NCBI RefSeq assembly: GCF_000264785.1
Contig: NZ_AFJI01000031.1
Coordinates: forward strand, 1 to 41,652
Direction: 5' to 3'
Length of the DNA stretch: 41,652 bases
DNA from: Edwardsiella ictaluri ATCC 33202
GTDB taxonomy: Bacteria > Pseudomonadota > Gammaproteobacteria > Enterobacterales > Enterobacteriaceae
A program made the position numbers and the translations under genes. Position 1 is the first letter of the stretch. Each line of letters starts with the position of its first letter. Positions 28,112-36,337 of this stretch are shown in pieces. The notes beneath the pieces were generated by a model that saw only the letters and a program-made list of their open reading frames with translations, did no database searches and was not told the DNA's origin.

Positions 28112-28495
28112 ATGGATGACGTCAGCCGTTTCATGGTGGCAGAGGGGCTACACCCGGCGCCGGCGCACTTCCTGGAGAGTGAGTTTCTCATCGGGCAGCG
28201 TATCGAAACCCCGCGTTTTCACCTCACCTATCGGCAGGAGGGGGAGCGTCTGATCCTCTGTGACTTTACCGCCCGCAGTGATGATGGGCAGGCCGTGATC
28301 GCTCTTATGGGGCTCCTGCGCCGCCTGATCGGCGCACTTCCCCTGCTGAGCTATATCGATGCCATGATCCTGCCCGCGCCTCACGATCGGGCGCTGGATA
28401 AGATGCGACGACGCCTGACGGATGTGATGCTGGCGGAAGGCGCACAGCCCATACGTCTGGATGACGAGCTGTGGCTGCGCTATCGCTGCCACTAA
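28112..28495 (+). CDS. eseE: EseE, SseE-like chaperone or regulator
   Basis: The 127-residue protein aligns along its length with Salmonella SseE (about 137): GQRIETPRFHLTYRQEGERLILCDF matches the SseE region ending AKEMIICEF, and VIALMGLLRRLIGALPLL matches QLFHLLGLLRGIFVHHP. EseE is reported to raise EseC secretion and escC-operon expression. GGAGGTGA precedes the start at 4 nt. It is the last gene of the escC operon, 13 bp after eseD. Confidence 0.88.
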   Translation: MDDVSRFMVAEGLHPAPAHFLESEFLIGQRIETPRFHLTYRQEGERLILCDFTARSDDGQAVIALMGLLRRLIGALPLLSYIDAMILPAPHDRALDKMRRRLTDVMLAEGAQPIRLDDELWLRYRCH

Positions 28496-28508
28496 CCGCT
28501 AAATCAAC

Positions 28509-28546
28509 GCCGGCCAGCGCTTTACCACAGGGGGAGAGTGGCCGGC
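28509..28546 (+). repeat. 8-bp stem between eseE and escB
   Basis: GCCGGCCA (28509-28516) and TGGCCGGC (28539-28546) form a perfect stem with a 22-nt loop just after eseE. No T-run follows, so it is better seen as a possible mRNA-stabilising or Rho-related structure at the end of the translocon operon than as an intrinsic terminator. Confidence 0.45.
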
Positions 28547-28651
28547 TCCCCGACATGACAATGCCAAACGCCAAAACCACCCCGCTTTGCCAAAGCTTCG
28601 CAGGAAACCTCCTGATAATGTAATAACATATCAGACTCTTTGGAGATCCCC

Positions 28652-29143
28652 ATGACGTCCGTATTGCTCTCTACCCAGGCTGAAAAAGTGGCGCGTCGCT
28701 GGCTGGCGCTGCTCGAGGGCAGGGAAACACAGCTGCCCCTTAGCGGCGCCAGCCAGGATGAAATGGAGGCCAGCTATGCGCGCGGCTGCCAGGCCCTGAA
28801 CGACGGTGATATTCACGGGGCGACGGCAGCATTCGCTTATCTCTCCCTGCAGCAACCGCTGGAGCGGCGCTTTACCTTCGCATTTGCCTGCGTGCTGCAG
28901 CAGCAGCAGGAGTATCGCCAGGCGCTGACCCTCTTCAGCTACTCCCTCGCGCTGCAGGCCAACGATCCCTTTACTCCGTTTCATATGGCGGAGTGCCTGT
29001 TTGCACTGAGAGAGCCTGACGCCGCCATGGATGCATTGGATGCCACGATTGCGCTGTGCTATGGCCAGGCCGACGACAATCCACACTATACACTGCTGCG
29101 CCAGCGGGCACAGAGCCTGCTGGATACGCTTAATCAACCTTAA
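28652..29143 (+). CDS. escB: EscB, TPR chaperone for EseG
   Basis: A 163-residue class II chaperone in the place of SPI-2 sscB. TPR-like helices: ASYARGCQALNDGDIHGATAAFAYLSL, FTFAFACVLQQQQEYRQALTLFSYSLAL, PFTPFHMAECLFALREPDAAMDALDATIAL. EscB is reported as the EseG chaperone, fitting the next gene 15 bp downstream. The ATG at 28652 has GGAG 6 nt upstream. The 156-bp gap from eseE suggests its own promoter. Confidence 0.9.
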   Translation: MTSVLLSTQAEKVARRWLALLEGRETQLPLSGASQDEMEASYARGCQALNDGDIHGATAAFAYLSLQQPLERRFTFAFACVLQQQQEYRQALTLFSYSLALQANDPFTPFHMAECLFALREPDAAMDALDATIALCYGQADDNPHYTLLRQRAQSLLDTLNQP

Positions 29144-29158
29144 GACGTTAAGGAGCCC

Positions 29159-30064
29159 ATGATGATCACTGGCGTTTTCACCGAAGCACCGCGGCCACCC
29201 GCCGCAATGCAGGGGCCTTCACCCTTACCAAACAGCAGAGATATCACCACCCCGTGCGACCAGCTGGGGATTGAGCCGCCGCGCAGCGATGCGCCAAAAG
29301 CCTCTCCTTCACTGGAGGAGCTAAAGGCACAGGCCAAGGAGGCCGAGCAAAAGGCCAAAGATTGCGGCGTCGATATGGCGAAACGCAGCTTTGTCGCCAA
29401 AGTGCTCGTGCTGGTCGCCGCCAGTGCCGTGCTGATCGCCGCCGCGCTGATCACCGGGCTCACCGCCGGCGCCGGTATCCCCCTGCTGGCGCTGGCCAGC
29501 GTCGGGTTTGCCATCGCCGTCGGCGACGTCGCCTGCGCGGCCTATGACTGGCACAACAAAAAAAATGGCGGCGAGGGGCTTCCCATGGGCAGCGACGCTA
29601 TCGGCAACGCGATCTACGGTCTGGGGAAAACCTGTGGTGCCAGCGATGAAAGGGCCCGCCAGGTCGCCACCTATGGCTCACTGCTGGCGCGCAGCGCCAT
29701 TACCCTCGGAACCATTGCCGTCGGCGGATTCCTCCCCGTCGCCGCTCCTCACGCCCTGCAAACTGTGATCCCGGCGCTGACCCTGGGCAGTATGGCGCTC
29801 GAGAGCGGCGCCAGCGCGGTTAGAACCAACGAGATGCGCCATGGCATCACTCGGCACGGCCATGAGATCAATGCCGGCAGGGCCAGGGGCTGCGTTGAGA
29901 CAGCCGAGCACGAACACGAACGGATGGCTGAGCTCGAAGCCACAGGGCAGAGGATATCCCAACAGCGGGAGACGCTGGATAAAGCGCGCGAGTTTCTCGT
30001 CCAAACCCTCAGTCAAAACAGCGCCGGGCCTGCTCCACTGACACGACGCCACAGCTTTGCCTGA
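29159..30064 (+). CDS. eseG: EseG, T3SS effector
   Basis: Translocated effector related to SseG, reported to destabilise host microtubules. The 301-residue product has no signal peptide, a polar N-terminal 60 residues with a helix (LEELKAQAKEAEQKAKDCG), strongly hydrophobic segments at about 80-125 (VLVLVAASAVLIAAALITGL...) and about 175-220, and a charged helical C-terminus. Two consecutive ATGs occur; AAGGAG is 3 nt from the first and 6 nt from the second (29162), so the true start may be one codon later. It closes the escB-eseG pair before a strong hairpin. Confidence 0.87.
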   Translation: MMITGVFTEAPRPPAAMQGPSPLPNSRDITTPCDQLGIEPPRSDAPKASPSLEELKAQAKEAEQKAKDCGVDMAKRSFVAKVLVLVAASAVLIAAALITGLTAGAGIPLLALASVGFAIAVGDVACAAYDWHNKKNGGEGLPMGSDAIGNAIYGLGKTCGASDERARQVATYGSLLARSAITLGTIAVGGFLPVAAPHALQTVIPALTLGSMALESGASAVRTNEMRHGITRHGHEINAGRARGCVETAEHEHERMAELEATGQRISQQRETLDKAREFLVQTLSQNSAGPAPLTRRHSFA

Positions 30065-30082
30065 GCCAGTCTACCGCCTCAT

Positions 30083-30118
30083 GGACATACCGGCTGCGCT
30101 ATCGCGGCCGGTATGTCC
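30083..30118 (+). terminator. Strong hairpin after eseG
   Basis: GGACATACCGGC (30083-30094) pairs perfectly with GCCGGTATGTCC (30107-30118); the loop itself can add a GCG/CGC step. It lies 19 bp after the eseG stop and 73 bp before esaB. The following bases (GCGCTTCTCG) are not a proper T-run, so termination may be partial or the stem may stabilise the eseG mRNA end. Confidence 0.6.
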
Positions 30119-30190
30119 GCGCTTCTCGTACTCATCAATTCAGGTATGCACCCGATACGCAAGGGGATGCCGTCGCTTTACCCTAATGTC

Positions 30191-30592
30191 ATGAACAGAA
30201 AACTGAATCCCCGTCAGGCGCTTCAGCAGCTGGCGATGTATCTCAACCATACCGACTGGTCCGTAGGGCAGCAGAGCCTCACAGGCACCCTACAGGATCG
30301 GCATCTGAAAGGACGCTATTTTGCCAGCGGTATATGTGTGGCGATAACGATCGCATGGCCGCTGGCACAGGCAAGCCAGGCGTGTCTGCTGCTGGCGGCG
30401 AGTCCGGAAACGCTGGACGATGCGCTCTATGTTGAGCAGCAGCAGTTCTGGCTACTGCGCCGCTACCCGCCGGTACTGACGGAGGCAGAGTTCGATCTTT
30501 TACTGCAGCAGCAGCTGGCGATGGCGGGGCTGCTGACGCCCCCGGTTCGGGAGACGCATCCCGGAAGCCCGTTCATTGGGAGGTATGCATGA
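30191..30592 (+). CDS. esaB: EsaB, SpiC/SsaB-like secretion switch protein
   Basis: Weakly conserved homologue of SPI-2 SsaB/SpiC. The 133-residue form from the ATG at 30191 has the family length, and ACLLLAASPETLDDALYVEQQQFWLL aligns with the SsaB part LLLAAHPDVHDYAIQL...GWLNGYY. In Edwardsiella EsaB is reported to act with EsaL and EsaM to order translocator and effector release. The start is uncertain: no good ribosome site exists, and in-frame ATGs occur at 30113, 30146 and 30167. It overlaps esaC by 4 bp (ATGA), the first link of esaB-C-D-E. Confidence 0.72.
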   Translation: MNRKLNPRQALQQLAMYLNHTDWSVGQQSLTGTLQDRHLKGRYFASGICVAITIAWPLAQASQACLLLAASPETLDDALYVEQQQFWLLRRYPPVLTEAEFDLLLQQQLAMAGLLTPPVRETHPGSPFIGRYA

Positions 30593-32073
30593 GAATCATC
30601 GTTCTACTGATCTTACTCTGCTGTGAATTTTCCGCCGTCAGCCTGGCTCAGCCTATCCCCTGGCGAGGTGCCCCCTTTTTCGTCTCCAGTCAGAGCGTCA
30701 CACTGGCCTCAGTGCTGCGCGATCTTGGCGCCAACTCCGGCGTGCCGGTGGTGGTTAGCCCCCACATTACCGAGTCCTACGTGGGAGAGCTTCGTGATTC
30801 ACCACCCGGCACGATACTGGCCGAGCTAAGCCGACTGTACCAACTGCTGCCCTACTACGATGGCAATACGCTGTATGTCTATAAGGCCCAGGAGGTGGAA
30901 CAGACCACGCTGGCGCCCAGTTACCTGGCGGGATCGGTACTCAAACGCCTATTGCAGCGCAGCGGGTTGCTGGACGGCTATGCCTGCCAGGTCCGCCAGG
31001 TTGCGGCCGCCAATGCCCTACAGGTTAACGGCGTCCCCGCCTGCCTAAGCCAGGTGACGACTCTGGCCAAACAGCTGGACGAGCAGGATCTTAACCAGGA
31101 ACAAAACCGTGAAACCGTCGAAGTCTTCCCGCTCAAGTATGCCAACGCCAGCGACACCAGCTACACCTACCGCAACCAGAGCGTCGTCGTCCCAGGACTG
31201 GTATCGGTACTGCGCGAGATGGCACAGGGGCACGCCATGCCGCTTCCTGACAGTAAAAGCAGCACGCCTCCCAGCAACAGTAGCGGCCTGCCCACCTTCT
31301 CGGCTGACCTGCGCCAAAACGCGGTATTAATCCGCGATCGCAAACAGAATATGGCGCTCTACCGCCAGCTGATCCAACGGCTGGACAAACGCCCGACCCT
31401 GATTGAAATCTCCGTGACCATCATCGACGTGGATGCCGGGGATATCAACCAACTGGGCATTGACTGGTCCGCCTCTGCGCGCATCGGCGGCGGCCAGGTC
31501 AGCTTCAACAACGGCGGCAGACTCAACAGCGACAGTTTCTCTTCACTGATCTCCAACTCCGGCAGCTTTATGGTGCGCCTCTCCGCCCTGGAGCAGCAGT
31601 CTAAGGCCAAGATCGTGTCACGCCCCTCCGTCGTCACGCTGGACAATGTGCAGGCGGTGCTGGATCGCAGTATCACGTTCTATACCAAGCTCAGCAGCGA
31701 GAAAAACCCCAAGCTGGAGGCGATTACCTCGGGGGCCCTGATGCGTGTTACGCCGCGCCTTATCCGGGAAAACGGCGGGAATAAGGTATTACTGATCCTC
31801 AATATCGAGGACGGACGTCAAGGTGCACCGCTCAGCCAGACGGAGTCCCTGCCTCAGGTACAAAACGCAGAAATCGCCACCCAGGCGACCCTGAATCTGG
31901 GACAGGCCCTGCTGCTGGGTGGCTTTGTGCAGAATGAAAATACGCAGGGCGTTCGCAAGATTCCGTTGCTGGGTGACCTTCCCCTGATCGGCGGACTGTT
32001 CCGCAGCACCGATCGCAATACACTCAGCGTTGTACGCCTATTCCTGATTAAAGCCGAGCCCCGCCAGATGTGA
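30589..32073 (+). CDS. esaC: EsaC, outer-membrane secretin (SctC family)
   Basis: Forms the outer-membrane ring through which the needle leaves. The 494-residue product begins with a Sec signal peptide (MRIIVLLILLCCEFSAVSLA), followed by N0/N1 periplasmic domains (about 22-215) and the secretin core, visible as ISVTIIDVDAGDINQLGIDW, SRPSVVTLDN, VTPRLIRENGGNKVLLILNI and the C-terminal GQALLLGGFVQNE...IPLLGDLPLIGGLF. GGGAGG is 6 nt before the start. Length matches SsaC. Confidence 0.97.
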   Translation: MRIIVLLILLCCEFSAVSLAQPIPWRGAPFFVSSQSVTLASVLRDLGANSGVPVVVSPHITESYVGELRDSPPGTILAELSRLYQLLPYYDGNTLYVYKAQEVEQTTLAPSYLAGSVLKRLLQRSGLLDGYACQVRQVAAANALQVNGVPACLSQVTTLAKQLDEQDLNQEQNRETVEVFPLKYANASDTSYTYRNQSVVVPGLVSVLREMAQGHAMPLPDSKSSTPPSNSSGLPTFSADLRQNAVLIRDRKQNMALYRQLIQRLDKRPTLIEISVTIIDVDAGDINQLGIDWSASARIGGGQVSFNNGGRLNSDSFSSLISNSGSFMVRLSALEQQSKAKIVSRPSVVTLDNVQAVLDRSITFYTKLSSEKNPKLEAITSGALMRVTPRLIRENGGNKVLLILNIEDGRQGAPLSQTESLPQVQNAEIATQATLNLGQALLLGGFVQNENTQGVRKIPLLGDLPLIGGLFRSTDRNTLSVVRLFLIKAEPRQM

Positions 32074-32080
32074 GGTAACT

Positions 32081-33280
32081 ATGGAGACCTGTTTCAAGCT
32101 TACGTTGCTCAATGGCCCCCTGCGGGGACAGGCGCTACGGCTTCCCACAGGTGAATTTACCCTTGGCGAGGACGAAGAGAACGATCTGCATCTGGCACTG
32201 GAGAGCGGCGCGACTGCCGCACTATCGGCCAGCGAACAAGGCATCAGCCTCACTACGCCTACCCCCTGCTGGGTAGGCGGCCGCCCCTGGCACGGCGATC
32301 ACCTACCGTTAAATCAGGGGATCGATCTCGCCGGGATCCACTTTGTCCTGACCGACAGCGATAGCGATGCACCGCTGCCGAAGATAGTCAAACGCCGCAC
32401 CAAGAGCCGCGCCATTCTGCTATATGTCCTTTTCGGCACGCTGCTGCCGACGCTTGGGATCATCGGCTTCTTTGGGTACACCGCGGCGCCGTTGCCCCCC
32501 ACGCCCCCTACGCCGCGTTCATGGCTGCCACAGGCACTGAAAAATGAGCCGGGGCTACAGGCCATCTGGCAAAGCAACGATGAGCTGCTGCTGCGCGGTC
32601 ACTGCCAGGATAGCGGACACCTGGCAGCACTGAGCCAGCGCCTGCAGGCCAGCGGCGTCCATCTGCAGCAGGAGGCCGTCTGCAACGATACGCTACGCCA
32701 GGCACTACGGGCACTGCTGAATAGCTATGGCTATCAAAATATGATTATCACACTGCAGGATAACGGCGACGCCACCATCGACGGTGATATCCAGGGGAAT
32801 AGCACTCCCTTGGCCCAGGCGCTGGATCAGCTGCCTGGCCTGGGACGCTGGCAGTTTACGGACAGCGGCGCCCAGACGCTGGAGCGGCTGATTAATGCCC
32901 TGCAAACGGAGGGGCTACTGGAGGGCATCAGCGCACGGCGCACCGAGCACGCCTGGCTGCTGTCAGGACACATTACGCCGCCGCAGCAGGAACGCCTGAA
33001 TGATTTACTTCAGCGCCTCAACCATCAGGGCGGGGCTAATACGCTCCCCCTCCGCTTTATCGGCATGGCGGGGGGATTAGGCACCGAGGATCTCCTGCCC
33101 GCGCCGATCGCGGGCGTCGGCGGCGCCGACAACGCCCTATACCTGCAGTTGAGCAACGGCATGCGGCTGCTTCCCGGCACACCGCTCAGCCAAGGCATGC
33201 GTATCGTCCAGATTACGCCTGACGGCGTCTCGTTGGCGGGCCGACTGCGCCTTGTTTTTATCCCCCTACACTCCAGTTGA
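32081..33280 (+). CDS. esaD: EsaD, inner-membrane ring protein (SctD family)
   Basis: The 399-residue product is close to SsaD in length. It has an N-terminal FHA-like cytoplasmic domain (residues 1-100; GPLRGQALRLPTGEFTLGEDEENDLHL), one membrane segment at about 110-131 (AILLYVLFGTLLPTLGIIGFFGY), and periplasmic ring-building repeats to the C-terminus. It starts 7 bp after esaC with GAGGTAAC upstream. With EsaJ it forms the inner-membrane rings. Confidence 0.93.
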   Translation: METCFKLTLLNGPLRGQALRLPTGEFTLGEDEENDLHLALESGATAALSASEQGISLTTPTPCWVGGRPWHGDHLPLNQGIDLAGIHFVLTDSDSDAPLPKIVKRRTKSRAILLYVLFGTLLPTLGIIGFFGYTAAPLPPTPPTPRSWLPQALKNEPGLQAIWQSNDELLLRGHCQDSGHLAALSQRLQASGVHLQQEAVCNDTLRQALRALLNSYGYQNMIITLQDNGDATIDGDIQGNSTPLAQALDQLPGLGRWQFTDSGAQTLERLINALQTEGLLEGISARRTEHAWLLSGHITPPQQERLNDLLQRLNHQGGANTLPLRFIGMAGGLGTEDLLPAPIAGVGGADNALYLQLSNGMRLLPGTPLSQGMRIVQITPDGVSLAGRLRLVFIPLHSS

Positions 33281-33290
33281 GAGGCACCCT

Positions 33291-33515
33291 ATGCCAACCC
33301 TGACGCATCTTGAAGATTCGCTTCGACACGACCCGCACGGACACCAGCGCCAGCGCCTGATCGACTGCCTCAATGACGCCGCGCTGCGCCTTGCCCAGGC
33401 CTTGCGCCAGCCACACAGTGCCGACGAGTACGCCCGCCTTGAGCGTCAGCGTCAGTCATGTCTGGCCGCGATACGCGTCATCGATACCGTGTGGACGCTG
33501 AATCAAAACGCCTGA
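33291..33515 (+). CDS. esaE: EsaE, small T3SS chaperone (SsaE/SctE-type)
   Basis: A 75-residue helical protein whose start (MPTLTHLEDSLRH) matches the SsaE start MTTLTRLEDLLLH. SsaE is a cytoplasmic co-chaperone that helps secretion of the SseB filament protein, so EsaE may serve EseB or the needle subunit. GAGAGG is 7 nt upstream; the longer frame from 33252 has no site. Last gene of the esaB-C-D-E unit. Confidence 0.85.
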   Translation: MPTLTHLEDSLRHDPHGHQRQRLIDCLNDAALRLAQALRQPHSADEYARLERQRQSCLAAIRVIDTVWTLNQNA

Positions 33516-33600
33516 TCGCCGCCAACTCAGGTGATGACCCGATAGGGGGAGATTTATCCGGCCGCTATGATGATTCAAGAACCTCAGCCAGGAGCATATC

Positions 33601-34293
33601 ATGCCCAATTTGCATCTACTGCTCGTCACCGGTCCAGATAACATCGCGTCTCTTCCTGAGCCCGGCGTACTGCTGATCGCTGACTCACGACCGCCAGGCA
33701 TCGCGTCGACCCGGCATACCAGGCTATTTAGCTATCCATGCAATCTTCTGCACGGCATATGCCGTGATTTACAGCACCTGATGTACAGTGGTCCGGACCC
33801 TATATCTCCCCCTCAACCGTTGCCCATCACCATGGCGCCGGGCCTGCTGAAAACACTGCTGCGGCTGGCGGATGCCGACGATGAAACCATGCTCAGGCTG
33901 GTATTGGCCTACAGCCTGACCCTGGAGTGTCAGCGGACATCCACTCTGCTGCGATCGCTGTTAACTGCCGATGCCGACCTGTTCGACACGCTCTATCGCC
34001 ATCGGCTCGAACCCTGGCCGGTGGCGCGCTATGCCGATCTCTTCGGTCTGTCACAGCGTAAATTCAACCAGCTGTTCAACGAAAAGTTTGGGATGGCGCC
34101 GAAACGCTGGCTGCTGCGCCAGCGTCTGGGACATGCCCGTCAGCTGCTCGAAACCACCTCCAAAAAGGTGATCGACGTGGCGCTGGAGTCCGGATTCTGT
34201 AACGCCGCCCATTTCTCTGACTGTTTTCGGCGCCACTTCAGTCAGTCGCCAAGCGAAGTGCGCCGGGCCAGTCATCACCACCGCGCCGCCTAA
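33601..34293 (+). CDS. esrC: EsrC, AraC-family virulence activator
   Basis: DNA-binding activator, 230 residues, controlled by EsrB and needed for parts of the T3SS and T6SS. The C-terminal 100 residues form the two AraC helix-turn-helix motifs: RYADLFGLSQRKFNQLFNEKFGMAP and KVIDVALESGFCNAAHFSDCFRRHF, with the usual PSEVRR end. The N-terminal half is not a known effector-binding domain. AGGAG is 7 nt before the start. Salmonella SPI-2 has no counterpart inside its cluster. It stands 24 bp before esaG, so regulator and needle genes may share a transcript. Confidence 0.92.
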   Translation: MPNLHLLLVTGPDNIASLPEPGVLLIADSRPPGIASTRHTRLFSYPCNLLHGICRDLQHLMYSGPDPISPPQPLPITMAPGLLKTLLRLADADDETMLRLVLAYSLTLECQRTSTLLRSLLTADADLFDTLYRHRLEPWPVARYADLFGLSQRKFNQLFNEKFGMAPKRWLLRQRLGHARQLLETTSKKVIDVALESGFCNAAHFSDCFRRHFSQSPSEVRRASHHHRAA

Positions 34294-34317
34294 ACATGGT
34301 CACGGTAAGGAGCCTAT

Positions 34318-34539
34318 ATGAACATTGAGGATATTGTCTCTCAGCTGGACAATCAGGTTTCCCGTATATCCAGCGATGCAAACTCCGTCATCACCTCTGG
34401 CAACGTCAACAACAATCCAGAGGCCATGCTGAAAGCCCAGTTTGCCATGCAGCAGTACTCCGTGATGATCGGCTATCAAAGCTCGATCATGAAAACCGTC
34501 AAAGACATGATGATGAGCATCATCAGTAAAATAGGATAA
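34318..34539 (+). CDS. esaG: EsaG, needle subunit (SctF family)
   Basis: A 73-residue helical-hairpin protein that polymerises into the extracellular needle. It has the short length, lack of signal peptide and C-terminal helix (QFAMQQYSVMIGYQSSIMKTVKDMM) typical of SsaG/PrgI, including the central N-N-P-E turn. AAGGAG is 5-6 nt upstream. esaH follows by 4 bp. Confidence 0.93.
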   Translation: MNIEDIVSQLDNQVSRISSDANSVITSGNVNNNPEAMLKAQFAMQQYSVMIGYQSSIMKTVKDMMMSIISKIG

Positions 34540-34543
34540 TGCC

Positions 34544-34810
34544 ATGGATATGCTGTCTGTTCCCCGCCTCGTCGTTGAGGCGGGCTTTGCCGCCGTTAAC
34601 TGCGGGATGCGGGCCGAAATGCACGATATTCTCAATGCGCTGCCCGACTGGCTCGACGATCCCGACCAGATTGCCCGCTGCGAAGCCATTCTACTGTTCG
34701 GGCTGGGGCGCCAGCGAGCGGCCACGGCCCGTCTGGCGATGTTACCGCCGAACGACTGCCTGCCGCTGCGCGCACTGATTACGCCCCCAACTCAGGAGAA
34801 AACAGTATGA
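34544..34810 (+). CDS. esaH: EsaH, needle chaperone (SsaH-like)
   Basis: An 88-residue helical protein in the position of SPI-2 ssaH, whose product is thought to bind the needle subunit before export, as YscG does. A TPR-like helix pair is visible (EMHDILNALPDWLDDPDQIARCEAILLFGLGRQRAATARL). The ATG at 34544 has AGGA 8 nt upstream; a second ATG two codons later is possible. It overlaps esaI by 4 bp. Function is inferred mostly from order. Confidence 0.78.
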   Translation: MDMLSVPRLVVEAGFAAVNCGMRAEMHDILNALPDWLDDPDQIARCEAILLFGLGRQRAATARLAMLPPNDCLPLRALITPPTQEKTV

Positions 34811-35058
34811 ATATTGATGCCATTAACGCAATCGGACAGACGCTGATGGGGGGGACGTCAGAGGTGAAAGAGCCGGTTTCACTGCCTGCCCAAGAGCGCT
34901 TTGCCGCCCTGATGAACACGCCGCAGGCTGGCGACTCGCCGAATACCATGCTGGCGGTCCAGGGCACTATGAATGATCTGGTGGTCGGGGTTGACCTGAC
35001 CGCCAAGGTCGCGGGCTCCGTCGCCCAATCCATCAATAAGCTGGTGAATATGTCATGA
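34807..35058 (+). CDS. esaI: EsaI, inner rod protein (SctI family)
   Basis: An 83-residue secreted rod subunit forming the adaptor between the export gate and the needle. The C-terminal helix (MNDLVVGVDLTAKVAGSVAQSINKLVNM) is the conserved polymerisation segment of SsaI/PrgJ-type proteins. Start overlaps esaH, end overlaps esaJ, each by 4 bp. Confidence 0.9.
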   Translation: MNIDAINAIGQTLMGGTSEVKEPVSLPAQERFAALMNTPQAGDSPNTMLAVQGTMNDLVVGVDLTAKVAGSVAQSINKLVNMS

Positions 35059-35786
35059 AAATCACTCCATGGATACTGCTATTCAGCATGCTGCCCCTGT
35101 TGAGTGGATGTAAAAGCGAGCTCTACAGCAAGCTGGATGAGAAAGAGGCTAATCAGATGATGGCCCTGCTGATCTACAACAAAATTCCGGCCGATAAGCG
35201 GATGGAAAAAGATGGGGTGACCCTATTGGTCGATCAGGATCGCTTTGTCGATGCCGTCGAGGTACTCCGCCAAAACGGCCTGCCGCGCCCTCAAACCGTC
35301 ACCATGCAGGAGTTATTTCCCAGCGGACAGCTGGTTACCTCCCCAGAACAGGAGGAAGCCAAACTTAACTATCTTAAAAGCCAGCAAATTGAAAAGATGC
35401 TTAGTAGCATGGATGGCGTCATTAATGCCGAAGTCTCGGTAGCTGAACCGCGCGCCATCGTAGGCGAGGCGCCGCCCCTGGCCTCCGCGGCGGTATTCAT
35501 TAAATACAGTCCCGACGTCAATCTCCCCGCCAGAGAGGCAGAGATCAGGGCCCTCATCAACAATGGTATTCCCGGGCTCGCGCCGGATCGCATCAGTGTG
35601 ACCCTACAGCGGGCCGAATACCGTTATCAACCCCCGGGTGCCGTCGCAGCAGAGGATCATAAAATCATTCTATATGGATACCCGCTGCCTTTGGAGGCGC
35701 TGATCGCCGCGGCCTGTACCCTCCTGTTTGGCCTGCTCATTAGCCTGACCCTATGGCTACGCCGCCCCAGGAGGAGCACGCCATGA
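35055..35786 (+). CDS. esaJ: EsaJ, ring lipoprotein (SctJ/YscJ family)
   Basis: Lipoprotein of the inner-membrane ring. The 243-residue product has a lipoprotein signal peptide with lipobox LLSGC (Cys19), two periplasmic ring domains (KLDEKEANQMMALLIYNKIPADK, then IEKMLSSMDGVINAEVSVAEPR) and a C-terminal membrane anchor at about 214-236 (AACTLLFGLLISLTLWLRR). SsaJ is about 249 residues. Coupled to both neighbours by 4-bp overlaps. Confidence 0.96.
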   Translation: MKITPWILLFSMLPLLSGCKSELYSKLDEKEANQMMALLIYNKIPADKRMEKDGVTLLVDQDRFVDAVEVLRQNGLPRPQTVTMQELFPSGQLVTSPEQEEAKLNYLKSQQIEKMLSSMDGVINAEVSVAEPRAIVGEAPPLASAAVFIKYSPDVNLPAREAEIRALINNGIPGLAPDRISVTLQRAEYRYQPPGAVAAEDHKIILYGYPLPLEALIAAACTLLFGLLISLTLWLRRPRRSTP

Positions 35787-36337
35787 CACCCGCCAGGCAG
35801 CATCTGTATCAGGTCTGGCACCAGCCTGGGCACATCATCGATCCCGCATGGTGGGGAGCGCTGGGGCTACACTGCTGGCAGTCGATCTACCGTGACGGTC
35901 CGCTGGCGCGGCCTGCGCTCGATACGTTGCTACGCCAGCGGCTGGGACAAAGCGGTGCACCACCCACGCTGACCCCGCTATCCAGCGATCTGCTGGCCAG
36001 CGCTGAACGCCGCACGATGCTGCTGCTGGCTATGGGACTCTGGGCCCTGGAGGCCGGTGGGCTGCTGCTGCTAAAACCGTACCGTGAGACGCTCGCCGAC
36101 ACGTTGGACCCCCTCAGTATCGGACAGTTACAGGTACTGCTACCCTATGGCGCCGCGCCGCAGCCTCTACCGCCCGCATCATTATATCAGCGGGCGATGG
36201 ATCTCGGTATCGCCTGGCTGAGCCAGGCGCCAGATCCTGCACTGCGCGCCTGTCGGCTTTACTCCCCCCCATCGCAGGGCGCAGCACCCACGGGATCGCC
36301 CATCCCCATACTGCAAAAGCTGGCGAGGTGGCTATGA
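35783..36337 (+). CDS. SctK-like sorting-platform adaptor
   Basis: A 184-residue cytoplasmic protein between esaJ and esaK, where SPI-2 has STM1410 and other systems have OrgA/MxiK/YscK. Sequence is poorly conserved in this family; features seen are a tryptophan-rich N-terminus (YQVWHQPGHIIDPAWWGALGL) and alternating helices rich in Leu and Ala, without a signal peptide or membrane segment. The role, linking EsaD to the EsaQ platform, is inferred from position. AGGAGGAG precedes the ATG by 6 nt; overlaps of 4 bp on both sides. Confidence 0.68.
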   Translation: MTPARQHLYQVWHQPGHIIDPAWWGALGLHCWQSIYRDGPLARPALDTLLRQRLGQSGAPPTLTPLSSDLLASAERRTMLLLAMGLWALEAGGLLLLKPYRETLADTLDPLSIGQLQVLLPYGAAPQPLPPASLYQRAMDLGIAWLSQAPDPALRACRLYSPPSQGAAPTGSPIPILQKLARWL

